The notes beneath the pieces were generated by a model, which was not told where the DNA came from, ran no database searches, and saw nothing but the letters and a program-made list of their open reading frames with translations. Source: Flavicella sp042091695 (GTDB taxonomy: Bacteria; Bacteroidota; Bacteroidia; Flavobacteriales; Flavobacteriaceae). Taken from it: DNA of 16,899 nt. Numbering within the stretch: the first letter of the stretch is position 1; every line of letters starts with the position of its first letter. The stretch is from positions 1-16,899 of the forward strand of contig JBELHA010000048.1 of assembly GCA_042091695.1 (NCBI GenBank). The letters are read 5' to 3'. This document shows, piece by piece, positions 1-8,661 of this stretch. The translations under genes and the position numbers were made by a program.

Positions 1-1308
1 GAAAACAACCAAGTCATTGAAAAATTCGAAGAACTCAATATCTATCCTGCAAACCTGTTTGTGACATCACCAGATGTATTGCAAACTGCCATCCACCAAA
101 TTCAAGAAGACCTCGTAAAACAAGTAGATTATTTCAAAGAAATTGGGAAACCATTGGAAGCCAAAAGAATTCTCGAGAGGACTGAATTTGACTTGGAAAT
201 GATTCGCGAACTAGGCTATTGTAGCGGTATTGAGAACTATTCTCGTTACCTAGATGGTAGAGAAGCAGGAACCCGTCCTTTCTGTCTTTTGGATTATTTC
301 CCCGACGACTATCTCATGGTGATTGACGAGAGCCATGTAACAGTACCTCAAACCCATGCTATGTATGGTGGCGATCGCTCGAGAAAAGAAAACTTGGTAG
401 AATTTGGTTTCCGCTTACCAGCGGCCATGGACAACCGACCTTTGAAGTTTGAGGAGTTTGAAGCCATCCAAAATCAAGTATTGTATGTGAGTGCTACCCC
501 TGCCGATTATGAATTGGAAAAAACAGGAGGAGAATACACAGAACAGGTGATACGTCCTACCGGACTTTTGGACCCTATCATTGAGGTGAGACCAAGTCTC
601 AATCAAATTGACGATTTGACGGAAGAAATACAACAACGTATCGAATTAGACGAACGTGTATTGGTCACCACACTGACCAAGAGAATGGCAGAAGAATTGG
701 CAAAATTCTTGACGCGAGTACAAGTGCGTTGTCGCTACATACACTCAGATGTGGACACTTTAGAAAGGGTTGAAATACTGCAAGACCTCAGAAAGGGACT
801 CTTTGATGTATTGATTGGGGTCAACTTGTTGAGAGAAGGACTGGATTTACCCGAGGTATCTCTCGTTGCTATATTAGATGCTGACAAAGAAGGTTTCCTA
901 CGTTCGCATCGTTCATTGACGCAGACCATTGGTAGGGCAGCAAGAAACGTGAATGGTAAGGCTATTTTATATGCCGATAAGATTACAAAAAGTATGGATT
1001 TGACCATCACTGAAACTAGCTACCGTCGCGAAAAGCAAATTGCCTACAATACGGCAAACAATCTTCAACCTACACAGATAAAAAAGAAAATAGACAACGC
1101 CTTGCTCGAAAACCAAGGTACTTCATACTCCTCGATAGATGAAAATATTGCTGCTGAAGAAGATCTTACCTATTTGACAAAAGAAACCATTGAAAAAAGA
1201 ATTCAAACAAAGCGAAAGGATATGGAAAAAGCGGCTAAAAATTTAGACTTTTTGATGGCGGCCAAGTTTAGAGATGAAATTGCAGCTTTGAAAAAACAAT
1301 TGGACTAA
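1..1308 (+). CDS. uvrB: UvrABC excinuclease subunit B, 5'-truncated by window edge
   Basis: UvrB is the DNA-damage-verifying helicase-like subunit of nucleotide excision repair; it is loaded by UvrA and recruits UvrC for incision. The reading frame is open from base 1, so a GTG at 61 is an internal Val codon and not the start. The 435 visible residues are about two thirds of the usual ~660-670; the N-terminal part with Walker A lies outside the window. Visible, counting from base 1: the DESH helicase motif II at about 109-112, SATP (motif III) at 164-167, the C-terminal helicase domain with GRAARN (motif VI) at 311-316, and a C-terminal UVR motif over roughly the last 45 residues, which in the family contacts UvrC. 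The product looks intact. Its stop codon is only 3 bases from the stop of the convergent TolC-like gene. Confidence 0.97.
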   Translation, partial: ENNQVIEKFEELNIYPANLFVTSPDVLQTAIHQIQEDLVKQVDYFKEIGKPLEAKRILERTEFDLEMIRELGYCSGIENYSRYLDGREAGTRPFCLLDYFPDDYLMVIDESHVTVPQTHAMYGGDRSRKENLVEFGFRLPAAMDNRPLKFEEFEAIQNQVLYVSATPADYELEKTGGEYTEQVIRPTGLLDPIIEVRPSLNQIDDLTEEIQQRIELDERVLVTTLTKRMAEELAKFLTRVQVRCRYIHSDVDTLERVEILQDLRKGLFDVLIGVNLLREGLDLPEVSLVAILDADKEGFLRSHRSLTQTIGRAARNVNGKAILYADKITKSMDLTITETSYRREKQIAYNTANNLQPTQIKKKIDNALLENQGTSYSSIDENIAAEEDLTYLTKETIEKRIQTKRKDMEKAAKNLDFLMAAKFRDEIAALKKQLD

Positions 1309-1311
1309 ACC

Positions 1312-2706
1312 TTAATAGGATACTAGGCCTAGTACATTGAACCTTTTGGCTTTTGCTCTTAACAAATCATTTTCTAAACCAATCAATTTGAGTTTGTTTC
1401 CAATCAACTTGGACTCTCTGGAATTGATTAAAAATAGAGAACTGTCACCCAAATCAAATTTTCGGTTTTCACCTTTGAGTAATACTGTGTATTCATCGAC
1501 CAAAGATTCAGCAGTCAGAATCTGAGAAGTATATGCATTTATTTCTTGTTCTACCGCTTTTAATTTGTTTTCAAGAGCTAAGGCAACCAAAGCTTTTTCA
1601 TAGCTTACATCTTGTATTTTCAACTGTATCAGCTTCAGATTGGCGCGTTCTTTTCGTAAAAACAAAGGAAGCTTGAATTCCACACCGGCTTTGTAATTAT
1701 CTAACCCAAAAGTCGAAATCGCTCGTGCATCAGACAAAAAATTATACTGTAGGTTTAACGTAGGAAGCAGATTGTTGCGTTGTAAACGTCTTGTTACATC
1801 CAGGCCGTCTAATTTGTAAGAAAGTGAACTCAATTTTGGGTGAGCAGCATCAATACGCATCTTTTGAGAATCTAAAACTGAGAGACGTTCTTTTGGCAAA
1901 ATGTTGCTTGTAATTTTTTGAGGTTGCAAACTATCAGAAACAGTGACGGGAAGGTTATCCATCCATAAATAATTTGACAGTTCCAAGGTAGATTTTGCAA
2001 AAGACAGCTTGGCCTTTTGATAACTCAAGGTTCGAGTTCTCCATGATATCTTTGCTTCAATAGTATCGATGGCAGGTTTGTCTCCCAATGCATAGCCTCT
2101 TTTTACACCTACAAAACGGACCTTGGCATTTTTTTCATAGGCTTTGTAGACTTCTTGTTCTTTGTTGTGCTGTAGCCATTTGAAATAAGCGAGTGCAGCT
2201 TGATACAAGACATCGCTCACAAGCAATTGGTTGTCAGCTACCGCTTGTTTTTGGTATAATTTTGCCTTTTTAAGAGTCGCCATTTGACGGTTCATGATAA
2301 ATCCTTTGGCTAGAGATAAGGAAACTCCTGCGCTGTACAAACCATCAGTTGGAAGTTGATTTTCAGGGTTCAGATATACACCCGAATTTAGTGCATAGCC
2401 TCCTTTTACAGACAAGCCGTAGCCAACAGGAATGCTCAATCCAGCTTGTAATTTATCGTAGTAGCTCTTGTCTTTAAATTCCTTTGTTGTCTTGTCAACA
2501 TTCAATTTGGGATCAAATGCACCTCTCGCCTTCATGGCGTAGGCCTCACTTTCACTTAGAAGCAATCCAGCCTGTTTGACAATAGGGTGCTCCTTTTTCA
2601 CATATGCCATGTAAGCATCAAAAGACAAAACAGATAGGTCTTGGCTGTTTCCATCAGTTGCAAAAAACAGCACAAACAAAAGACACGAAATCAAACGTAC
2701 ATTCAT
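1312..2706 (-). CDS. TolC-family outer membrane efflux/secretion channel
   Basis: Predicted outer-membrane channel of a tripartite type I secretion or efflux machine. The 464-residue product begins with a signal peptide (hydrophobic LISCLLFVLFF at residues 5-15, cleavage likely near residue 22). It then shows the TolC pseudo-twofold pattern: long amphipathic helices with a GVKRGYALGDKPAIDTIEAK-type segment in the first half, and an equivalent ENRKFDLGDSSLFLINSRE segment near the C-terminus. In the family these helices form the periplasmic coiled-coil tunnel. The ATG at 2706 is chosen because it puts the signal peptide at the N-terminus; the frame stays open upstream to 2802, but that would add a hydrophilic extension overlapping the preceding gene. 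The start lies one base after the stop of the HlyD-like gene, so translation is probably coupled. Last gene of the operon. Substrate unknown. Confidence 0.9.
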   Translation of the reverse strand: MNVRLISCLLFVLFFATDGNSQDLSVLSFDAYMAYVKKEHPIVKQAGLLLSESEAYAMKARGAFDPKLNVDKTTKEFKDKSYYDKLQAGLSIPVGYGLSVKGGYALNSGVYLNPENQLPTDGLYSAGVSLSLAKGFIMNRQMATLKKAKLYQKQAVADNQLLVSDVLYQAALAYFKWLQHNKEQEVYKAYEKNAKVRFVGVKRGYALGDKPAIDTIEAKISWRTRTLSYQKAKLSFAKSTLELSNYLWMDNLPVTVSDSLQPQKITSNILPKERLSVLDSQKMRIDAAHPKLSSLSYKLDGLDVTRRLQRNNLLPTLNLQYNFLSDARAISTFGLDNYKAGVEFKLPLFLRKERANLKLIQLKIQDVSYEKALVALALENKLKAVEQEINAYTSQILTAESLVDEYTVLLKGENRKFDLGDSSLFLINSRESKLIGNKLKLIGLENDLLRAKAKRFNVLGLVSY

Positions 2707-2707
2707 G

Positions 2708-4057
2708 TTATTTTTTTGTTTTATTGGTATTCGATTGTGGTGTGTAGAAATTTGGAGGAAATCCATTGAGTTGTCTCCACAATTCAAACCAAATAGGCAC
2801 ATCGTTTAATAGAGCAATGGTCTTTGCACCCGAACCAACACGAACCCCTTTGGGCCAAGGATGATCCTCTGTATCTGGAGCCAACAATACACGATACAAG
2901 CCGTTTTGACTGATGAAATTTTCAACCGCTACCACTTTAGCACCGTAAGTACCATAAGAAACACTTTCCCAACCACTGAAAACAATAGCCGGCCATCCGT
3001 CAAACTGAACACGTACCCTCTCTCCAATATGTACCAAAGGTAAATCGATTGGCTTGACATAAGTCTCTACTGCCAAATCATAGTCAGCAGGCATGATTCT
3101 CAACAAGCTCTCCCCTTCTTTAAAGGTTTCTCCAATCCCACTTTTTAGAACTTTATTGATATATCCGGCTTGAGGTGCTGTTACAAACTGTAATTCAGAA
3201 CGTCTTGAATAGTTGGCATAAGAAGTCTCTAATTTTGAAACTTCTACTTCGGTATTGAACTGAGAAGTCTGTGCGGAATAGAAATCACTTCTAGATTTTG
3301 CTATTTTATCGGCATAACTCGTTCCGATACGTCCTAACTCCAATTTAGAGTTCAAAACCGCATTTCTACTTTCTGTCAATTTATTTTCTTGTGAGATCTG
3401 CTTGGCATAGGATGCCTGAAATTTCAGTTTCATTTGCTCTACATCCTTTGCCGACTTCAAACCTTCAGATTGCAGGGTGAGTACCCGCTCATACTGGCGC
3501 TTTGCAATCGTTTGATTCGTCTTGGTCATCTCCAAATCAACACTGTCTGTTTTTACCTTTAGATGAGACTGTAACACTTTGTTTTCAGCCTGCTGCAATT
3601 TCAGTTGCTGCTCGTTCTCTAAGGCTTTTACCTGATTTTCAAGAGCAGCAATTTTTCCTTGGTATGCAGAAACAGATTGCGACTTTGAAGAAATCTGTGC
3701 CTGGGTTCGCTCTAATAATTTAGCATCAAAATAAGTGCTTTTCACCTCAGAAACTCGTAAAATAGTGTCACCTTTAGATACATAATCCCCTTCTCTGACA
3801 AACCATGCCTCAACCCTTCCTGGAATAGGAGACTGCAAGGTTTGTGGGCGTTGGCTCGGTTTCAATGTAGTCACATAACCAAAACCAGAAATACTCTGCG
3901 TCCAAGGTAAAAAGAGTATCACGAATAAAATGAATAAGAAAACAATCGAAAAACGATTGAAATACCTGTAATAACTCTTGTAAAATATTCTTCTTCCCGA
4001 TACGTAATCACGTAAGAATATATAGTCTTTAATGGGATGTTTTGAGATGTTTAACAT
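2708..4057 (-). CDS. HlyD-family membrane fusion (periplasmic adaptor) protein
   Basis: Inner-membrane-anchored adaptor expected to bridge the ABC subunit encoded upstream and the TolC-like channel encoded downstream. The 449-residue product has one N-terminal transmembrane helix (about residues 36-53) after a short basic cytoplasmic tail. Next come the first half of a lipoyl-like hairpin domain (about 73-105, SPIPGRVEAWFVREGDYVSKGD), a long Gln/Lys/Glu-rich coiled-coil region (about 108-285), the second lipoyl half (TAPQAGYINKVLKSGIGETF) and a beta-barrel domain. This domain order is diagnostic of HlyD/EmrA-type adaptors. The gene starts 9 bases after the ABC gene stop and ends one base before the TolC start, so the three genes form one transcription unit. 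No cargo gene is adjacent. Confidence 0.92.
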   Translation of the reverse strand: MLNISKHPIKDYIFLRDYVSGRRIFYKSYYRYFNRFSIVFLFILFVILFLPWTQSISGFGYVTTLKPSQRPQTLQSPIPGRVEAWFVREGDYVSKGDTILRVSEVKSTYFDAKLLERTQAQISSKSQSVSAYQGKIAALENQVKALENEQQLKLQQAENKVLQSHLKVKTDSVDLEMTKTNQTIAKRQYERVLTLQSEGLKSAKDVEQMKLKFQASYAKQISQENKLTESRNAVLNSKLELGRIGTSYADKIAKSRSDFYSAQTSQFNTEVEVSKLETSYANYSRRSELQFVTAPQAGYINKVLKSGIGETFKEGESLLRIMPADYDLAVETYVKPIDLPLVHIGERVRVQFDGWPAIVFSGWESVSYGTYGAKVVAVENFISQNGLYRVLLAPDTEDHPWPKGVRVGSGAKTIALLNDVPIWFELWRQLNGFPPNFYTPQSNTNKTKK

Positions 4058-4066
4058 AAATCTAAC

Positions 4067-5728
4067 TTAAGCTTTAATTTCACCCGATTTTAAGTACATG
4101 GTCTGTTCACAGTAATTTTTCCAGTAAGAATTACTACTTACAACAACCAGTGCCCAATCGTGTTCAGTACTACATAAATAATCGATAATCGAGGTAGTTT
4201 CTCCTTGGCTAAATTGGTCCAAAGCATCTTCTAAAATAAGCAGTTTAGGTTTTTTCAAAATTGCACGCGCCAAAACTATTTTCTTTGCAATAGTCGAAGA
4301 CAATTGTTTTCCATCAGGATAGAGAACAGTATTCAAACCTTTGGGCAATTCTCTTAAAAAATCTATCAAACCTACTACATGCAAAACATGTAGAATTTCT
4401 TTCTCTGTGATCGCTATATCTTTAAACGTTAGGTTTTCATGCAAAGTTCCTTCAAATGGAAATTCTTCCGATAGCGAAAGTCCTAGCTCCGATCTGTATT
4501 GATTGATGTTGATCCCTTTAAAAGAACGATCGTTTACATATACTGTACCTGAACTAACATTTATAATTCCGGAAAGTATTCTTAAAATCGTTGACTTTCC
4601 AGAACCATTTTCACCTTGAATCAATAAATGTTTTTTGTCCTTGGAGGATATACGTAAAGAGATGTCTTTTACAATAGGTCGTTCTTTGTCAGGCACTTCG
4701 TAAGTAACATTCTGCAACTCTAAAGTGACTCCATCTTTGTAATCTAATTCGGCACCATGTTGGTCTTCAATAGGCTTGTCAACTACTTGTCCTAATTTTT
4801 CGATAGAGGTCAACATGTCGTATAACGTTTCCAAACTTAAAATCAATTTTTCAACGGATGCTATAACCAAAAGAATGATGATTTCTGTCGCTACAAATTG
4901 ACCGATATTCATGCGCTGTTGTAGCACTAACATTCCACCGATTATAAGCAAACCTGCAGTAATAATTGTCTTAAATCCAATCATTTTTATAAACTGCAAA
5001 CGAATCACGCTAAAGTGTTTCTCTCTCGCTCTCAAGTAACCAGAAACCAACTCGTCATTTTTTTGCAAAGCAAAATTTGTTTTTCCTGAAAGTTTGAAAC
5101 TCGTGATAGAACGTGCAACTTCCTGGATCCAATTGGCTACTTTGTACTTGTATTTAGACTCCTCCAAACTTGTCTTTAACCCTCTTTGGGCTGTATACTT
5201 GAATACAAAAACAACAGACAACATCAATATAAATCCGAATACAATGAATAGAGAATGGTAAAACGAGAGTAATAACAAGGCAAAAATAATCTGTAAAAGT
5301 GCCGCTGGGACATCTACCAATACTTTTGACAAGCCTTTTTGAATGGAAATCGTATCAAAAAAACGATTTGCCAATTCTGGAGGATATACATTTCGCAGCG
5401 CTTCCATTTTAAATTTTGGAAAACGGTAACTCAATTCAAAAGAAGATTTTACAAAAATTCGCTGTTGAATGGTTTCGATAATACGCAGTTGCATGAGTTG
5501 CAACATTCCAGAGAAAACAACACCAGAGGTTACCAATACAACCAGCACAATCCAAGAAGTTGTTATCTGAGCCCCTTGTATAAGGTTAATAATCGCTTGA
5601 ATTCCCAAAGGAAGTGATAGTGTGAGTAAGCCAGAAAATATAGCATAATAAAACACTTGTACTATGTCTCTTCTTTCCAAGGAGAGCAAACGAACAAAGC
5701 GTTTCCAGGAATTTAAGTTGTCATCCAT
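4067..5728 (-). CDS. ABC half-transporter (TMD-NBD) with degenerate nucleotide-binding motifs
   Basis: Inner-membrane export subunit, 553 residues: six predicted transmembrane helices (about 22-44, 58-80, 138-158, 160-180, 250-272, 277-296) fused to a C-terminal ABC ATPase domain from about residue 340. There is no N-terminal C39 peptidase or peptidase-like domain, so a double-glycine leader is not expected to be processed here. Walker A is intact (GENGSGKS, 372-379). The other ATPase motifs diverge: the Q-loop Gln is Ser420, the LSGGQ signature reads LSSTI (476-480), the usual Asp-Glu of Walker B/catalytic base is Glu500-Asp501, and the H-switch position carries Ser532 with no His nearby. 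The reading frame is undamaged, so this looks like a maintained, divergent subfamily and not a pseudogene. First gene of a three-gene operon with HlyD-like and TolC-like genes. Substrate unknown. Confidence 0.9.
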   Translation of the reverse strand: MDDNLNSWKRFVRLLSLERRDIVQVFYYAIFSGLLTLSLPLGIQAIINLIQGAQITTSWIVLVVLVTSGVVFSGMLQLMQLRIIETIQQRIFVKSSFELSYRFPKFKMEALRNVYPPELANRFFDTISIQKGLSKVLVDVPAALLQIIFALLLLSFYHSLFIVFGFILMLSVVFVFKYTAQRGLKTSLEESKYKYKVANWIQEVARSITSFKLSGKTNFALQKNDELVSGYLRAREKHFSVIRLQFIKMIGFKTIITAGLLIIGGMLVLQQRMNIGQFVATEIIILLVIASVEKLILSLETLYDMLTSIEKLGQVVDKPIEDQHGAELDYKDGVTLELQNVTYEVPDKERPIVKDISLRISSKDKKHLLIQGENGSGKSTILRILSGIINVSSGTVYVNDRSFKGININQYRSELGLSLSEEFPFEGTLHENLTFKDIAITEKEILHVLHVVGLIDFLRELPKGLNTVLYPDGKQLSSTIAKKIVLARAILKKPKLLILEDALDQFSQGETTSIIDYLCSTEHDWALVVVSSNSYWKNYCEQTMYLKSGEIKA

Positions 5729-5768
5729 ATATTAAATCGATACTAGTCTACGAATTCAAATTGAAACA

Positions 5769-5784
5769 CCTCTCAAAAGGGAGG
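5769..5784 (-). promoter_or_regulatory. Small hairpin in the 5' leader of the ABC-HlyD-TolC operon
   Basis: On the minus strand CCTCCC-TTTT-GAGAGG can form a 6-bp stem (one G-T wobble) with a tetraloop, about 40 bases upstream of the ABC start codon and downstream of the candidate -7 box. No T-run follows on either strand, so it is not a typical terminator. It may influence leader stability or translation; the role is inference only. Confidence 0.3.
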
Positions 5785-5822
5785 CTCAAAACCGTAACTG
5801 TTTGTTTTTCATTCAAAAAAAA

Positions 5823-5830
5823 CAAAGATA
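5823..5830 (-). promoter_or_regulatory. Candidate -7 box for the ABC-HlyD-TolC operon
   Basis: The minus strand reads TATCTTTG, a match to the Bacteroidota -7 consensus TAnnTTTG, about 95 bases upstream of the ABC start. No TTG lies at the canonical 19-base distance, so the -33 element is weak or absent. Transcription would start near 5817 and give a leader of about 90 nt. Confidence 0.45.
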
Positions 5831-5939
5831 ATAGTAATACTCCAATATAGATAGTACTCGTTAAAATATAATGGCAATTATGTTTTTTTTAACATCTACA
5901 ATTCATGTAATTACATAACTATAATACTATTGACTACAC

Positions 5940-5968
5940 AAAAAACACTGTAAATGCAGTTTTTTTTT
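5940..5968 (-). terminator. Terminator of the downstream TonB-receptor-like gene
   Basis: A 5-bp stem (ACTGC/ACAGT arms with one wobble on the minus strand, tetraloop ATTT) lies at 5947-5960, flanked by a run of T on either strand (six after one G on the minus strand, nine on the plus strand). It sits 50-80 bases after the stop of the minus-strand receptor gene at 6019, and before the ABC operon promoter. The stem is short, so strength is moderate. Confidence 0.5.
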
Positions 5969-6018
5969 AGTCAAAATTCGAAATGTTTTTTTGGATGTAA
6001 CCCCCAACGAGTAGCCCG

Positions 6019-8448
6019 CTAATTCATAGCTCTTTTTTTACGCGTTTTTGCTTTATTTTTCCCTGAACCAAAACGGTAAGAAAAACTAACGTTGACTGTT
6101 TGACTTTCCCAATTAAAGAGTCCATTTAAAGTCGTAGGAATCTCAGAATCATAACCATAACGCATCCCCTTAAAAATATCATTCGCAGCAAAAGAAACGG
6201 TTCCTTTGCCATCTAATATATCCAAACTCGTTCCTAAATTTACCATCCACATTGGAGCGACATCAAATTGAATCGACTTATTTCTTCCTCTATACATTCC
6301 AAACAATTGAAACTTCAATCGTTTGCTCGCAGAAAAATTATTAGATATTCTTGCGTTAAGTACATTATTTTCTACCGCTACTAGCTCATTGGCTACAATC
6401 CCATTTTCAAGTTCTGAGTACAAATCAAGACTAGCATTGATACGCCACCAATTACTGACTCTATAATTCGTAGAAGTTTCAAAACCATAATTGTGATTTT
6501 GATCTCCATTTAAATATGAAAAAGTGACCTTATCTTCAAAAAATAAATCTTGAGAAATAGATCTCAGTATAGGATTGTGAACTAATCTGTAAAAAGTTCC
6601 AAAAGTAATATTCCCTTTTGCATGTTGATACGTATAATTTAGCTCAAATGAATTGGTAAATTCAGGAAGTAAGGATGCATTTCCAACAGATACAACCAAG
6701 GGTGTACTCCATTCTCTAATTGGGTTTACCTGCTGCATATTTGGGCGGTCTACCCTCCTACTATAACTGAATTGATATTGGTGTTTGTCCGACTTTTTAT
6801 AGGTCACGAAAGCTGATGGATACAAAGTAACTATTCGATCCTTAAAATTTGCGTTTTGATCAAAGGCGTTAAAATTTGCTTTGATACGATAATCTTCCAA
6901 ACGCCCTCCTATTTGCAGAGACACTTTGTCAAAATTGTGACTGTAACTAGTATACAATGAAAAGATATCTCGATCATATGAAAAAGAGGAATTACCAACC
7001 GGATTTGTTTCAAACCAGTCTATGAATTCACCATCATAGTCAATTTCCTCAGCGATCAAGTCACCTTCATCGGTATATACAAAACTATATTGATTTGTAA
7101 TTCTATTGTCTGTCATTTTTTTGAAACGCGCTTCAGCTCCTAGTTCCAAAGTACTCGCTTCTGATATTGGCACAACATAATCAATATTGTACAATAATAA
7201 ATTGTTATCGGAACTTAGGTCATCCTTGTAATTTAGTGTCAAATCATAAGGTCTGAGATTTTCTTTAAAATCTGAAGATTCAATCCTTTCTCCATCCGTA
7301 TACATGGCCTCAATATCCAAAAGCTCGCCTTCTCTATTAAATAAATGTGTATAATTGAAATTGTAACTAGAGGCGTCAGTCTCTGTTATACTGATTACAG
7401 GGTTATCAGAATTAAAATCAATTCCCTCTATCTTTGAAATAAAATACCTGTTTTCATAATTAGCATTGGTATTCACAAAAAAAGAAACCGTGTTTTTATC
7501 ATTTAAATACACATCAGCGCCCGCTTTGATCAAATAATTTGTGTAGCCTTCGTCTTGATCGAAATTTTGATTATAACGCTCTGACTCAATCCATCCATCT
7601 TTAGTAAGCCTTCCATCATCCAAACCAAAATTCCCAAAAATATTAACAATCCCTCTTCTATAGTTGAAGTTCAAAGAATTATTGTTACGCAATTTTTTCC
7701 CAAGAGTCAGTCCAGAATTTACAGCAGCATTGAAACCGTTTCTTGAATTTTTCTTTAATACAATATTAATAATCCCACTCATACCTTCTGGACTATATTT
7801 CGCAGAGGGATTGGTAATCAGCTCAATACTTTTAATTGCGTTCGAAGGCAATTGCCTTAAAAGCTGACTACTAGGAATAGTAGAAGGCTTTCCATCCACC
7901 AAAACACGAACATTTTCATTACCTCGCAAGCTAACATTTCCTGATTGGCTGTCTACAGAAACAGACTGTACCGAATTCAAAACCGTTGCAGCAGAAGCTC
8001 CTAATGTTGTCAAATCTTTTCCTACATTGATGACTTTACGATCGATCTTTTGCTCAATCGTGGACTGTTCTACTACGATTTCAACCTCATTTAACAAAGC
8101 TCTTTCTTCTGACAGTAACAATACTCCTAAATCGATAGAACTAGTCTTAGAATTCAGTGTTAACTTTTGAAACTTGGTTTCAAAACCTATATAGGTTATT
8201 TCTATATAATAGGTTCCAGATTTCAAATTCTTAATTTCAAAATGTCCTTCATCATCCGTGATAGCACCTGTTACGATTTTACGATTGCTATCTTCAATAA
8301 CAATACTCACATATGGAAGTGGACTTTTAGAAGTTGCATCGATAATATGGCCTTGCACTGTTCTATAAGCTTCTTTATGAATTGTATTGGCACTAGAAAA
8401 TGAGCAATATAAAACTGTTATAAAAATAACTAACTTTCTAAATTTCAT
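6019..8448 (-). CDS. TonB-dependent-receptor-like outer membrane protein, paralog A
   Basis: Predicted outer-membrane beta-barrel of 809 residues. Order of parts: signal peptide (about 1-20, hydrophobic LVIFITVLYCSF), a carboxypeptidase-regulatory-like beta-sandwich (about 28-115, TVQGHIIDATSKSPLPYVS and the YIEITYIGFET segment), a TonB plug domain (about 120-235, with NVRVLVDGKPSTIPSS and NPSAKYSPEGMSGIINIVLK), and a beta-barrel to the C-terminus of the OMP_b-brl_3 type. The last barrel strand ends in SYRF and is followed by a basic tail of about 16 residues. The ATG at 8448 places the signal peptide at the N-terminus; an upstream in-frame ATG at 8520 would add a mostly hydrophobic extension before it. 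No SusD-like gene is adjacent, so this is not a SusCD glycan-uptake pair. Substrate not predictable; it is a close paralog of the gene immediately upstream. Confidence 0.9.
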   Translation of the reverse strand: MKFRKLVIFITVLYCSFSSANTIHKEAYRTVQGHIIDATSKSPLPYVSIVIEDSNRKIVTGAITDDEGHFEIKNLKSGTYYIEITYIGFETKFQKLTLNSKTSSIDLGVLLLSEERALLNEVEIVVEQSTIEQKIDRKVINVGKDLTTLGASAATVLNSVQSVSVDSQSGNVSLRGNENVRVLVDGKPSTIPSSQLLRQLPSNAIKSIELITNPSAKYSPEGMSGIINIVLKKNSRNGFNAAVNSGLTLGKKLRNNNSLNFNYRRGIVNIFGNFGLDDGRLTKDGWIESERYNQNFDQDEGYTNYLIKAGADVYLNDKNTVSFFVNTNANYENRYFISKIEGIDFNSDNPVISITETDASSYNFNYTHLFNREGELLDIEAMYTDGERIESSDFKENLRPYDLTLNYKDDLSSDNNLLLYNIDYVVPISEASTLELGAEARFKKMTDNRITNQYSFVYTDEGDLIAEEIDYDGEFIDWFETNPVGNSSFSYDRDIFSLYTSYSHNFDKVSLQIGGRLEDYRIKANFNAFDQNANFKDRIVTLYPSAFVTYKKSDKHQYQFSYSRRVDRPNMQQVNPIREWSTPLVVSVGNASLLPEFTNSFELNYTYQHAKGNITFGTFYRLVHNPILRSISQDLFFEDKVTFSYLNGDQNHNYGFETSTNYRVSNWWRINASLDLYSELENGIVANELVAVENNVLNARISNNFSASKRLKFQLFGMYRGRNKSIQFDVAPMWMVNLGTSLDILDGKGTVSFAANDIFKGMRYGYDSEIPTTLNGLFNWESQTVNVSFSYRFGSGKNKAKTRKKRAMN

Positions 8449-8531
8449 TGGTTTTTGAATATATATAATTGTTGTAAGTGGAAGTTGACAAATACTGTAG
8501 ACTAAAATTGATAGCTTCAAAAACGGTTACA

Positions 8532-8556
8532 TTCGGTAGGATTGTATTAATCCGAA
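8532..8556 (-). repeat. Imperfect inverted repeat upstream of receptor paralog A
   Basis: On the plus strand the arms are TTCGG-(TAGG)-ATT and AATCCGAA around the loop GTATT, an 8-bp inverted repeat with a 4-base bulge. It lies about 85-110 bases upstream of the paralog A start, in the gap where a promoter or operator is expected. I found no good TAnnTTTG box nearby. Function unknown. Confidence 0.3.
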
Positions 8557-8610
8557 CTAAAACTTTGAGAAAAAAATAAGGTACTGTATAAATATCAAAA
8601 CCTCAGGTAT

Positions 8611-8638
8611 AAAAAACGCTATAGATATAGCTTTTTTT
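8611..8638 (-). terminator. Terminator of the upstream TonB-receptor-like gene
   Basis: The minus strand reads GCTAT-ATCT-ATAGC (5-bp perfect stem, 8618-8631) followed by G and six T; on the plus strand seven T follow. It lies about 30 bases after the stop codon at 8662, so the two receptor paralogs are probably transcribed separately. Confidence 0.6.
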
Positions 8639-8661
8639 CTTGAGTAAAGTAGTTTTTCCCT

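Noticed and set aside
4067..5728. Peptidase-containing (C39) bacteriocin exporter
   Set aside because: The N-terminus starts almost directly with membrane helix 1, leaving no room for a peptidase domain, and no small double-glycine peptide gene was seen around it.
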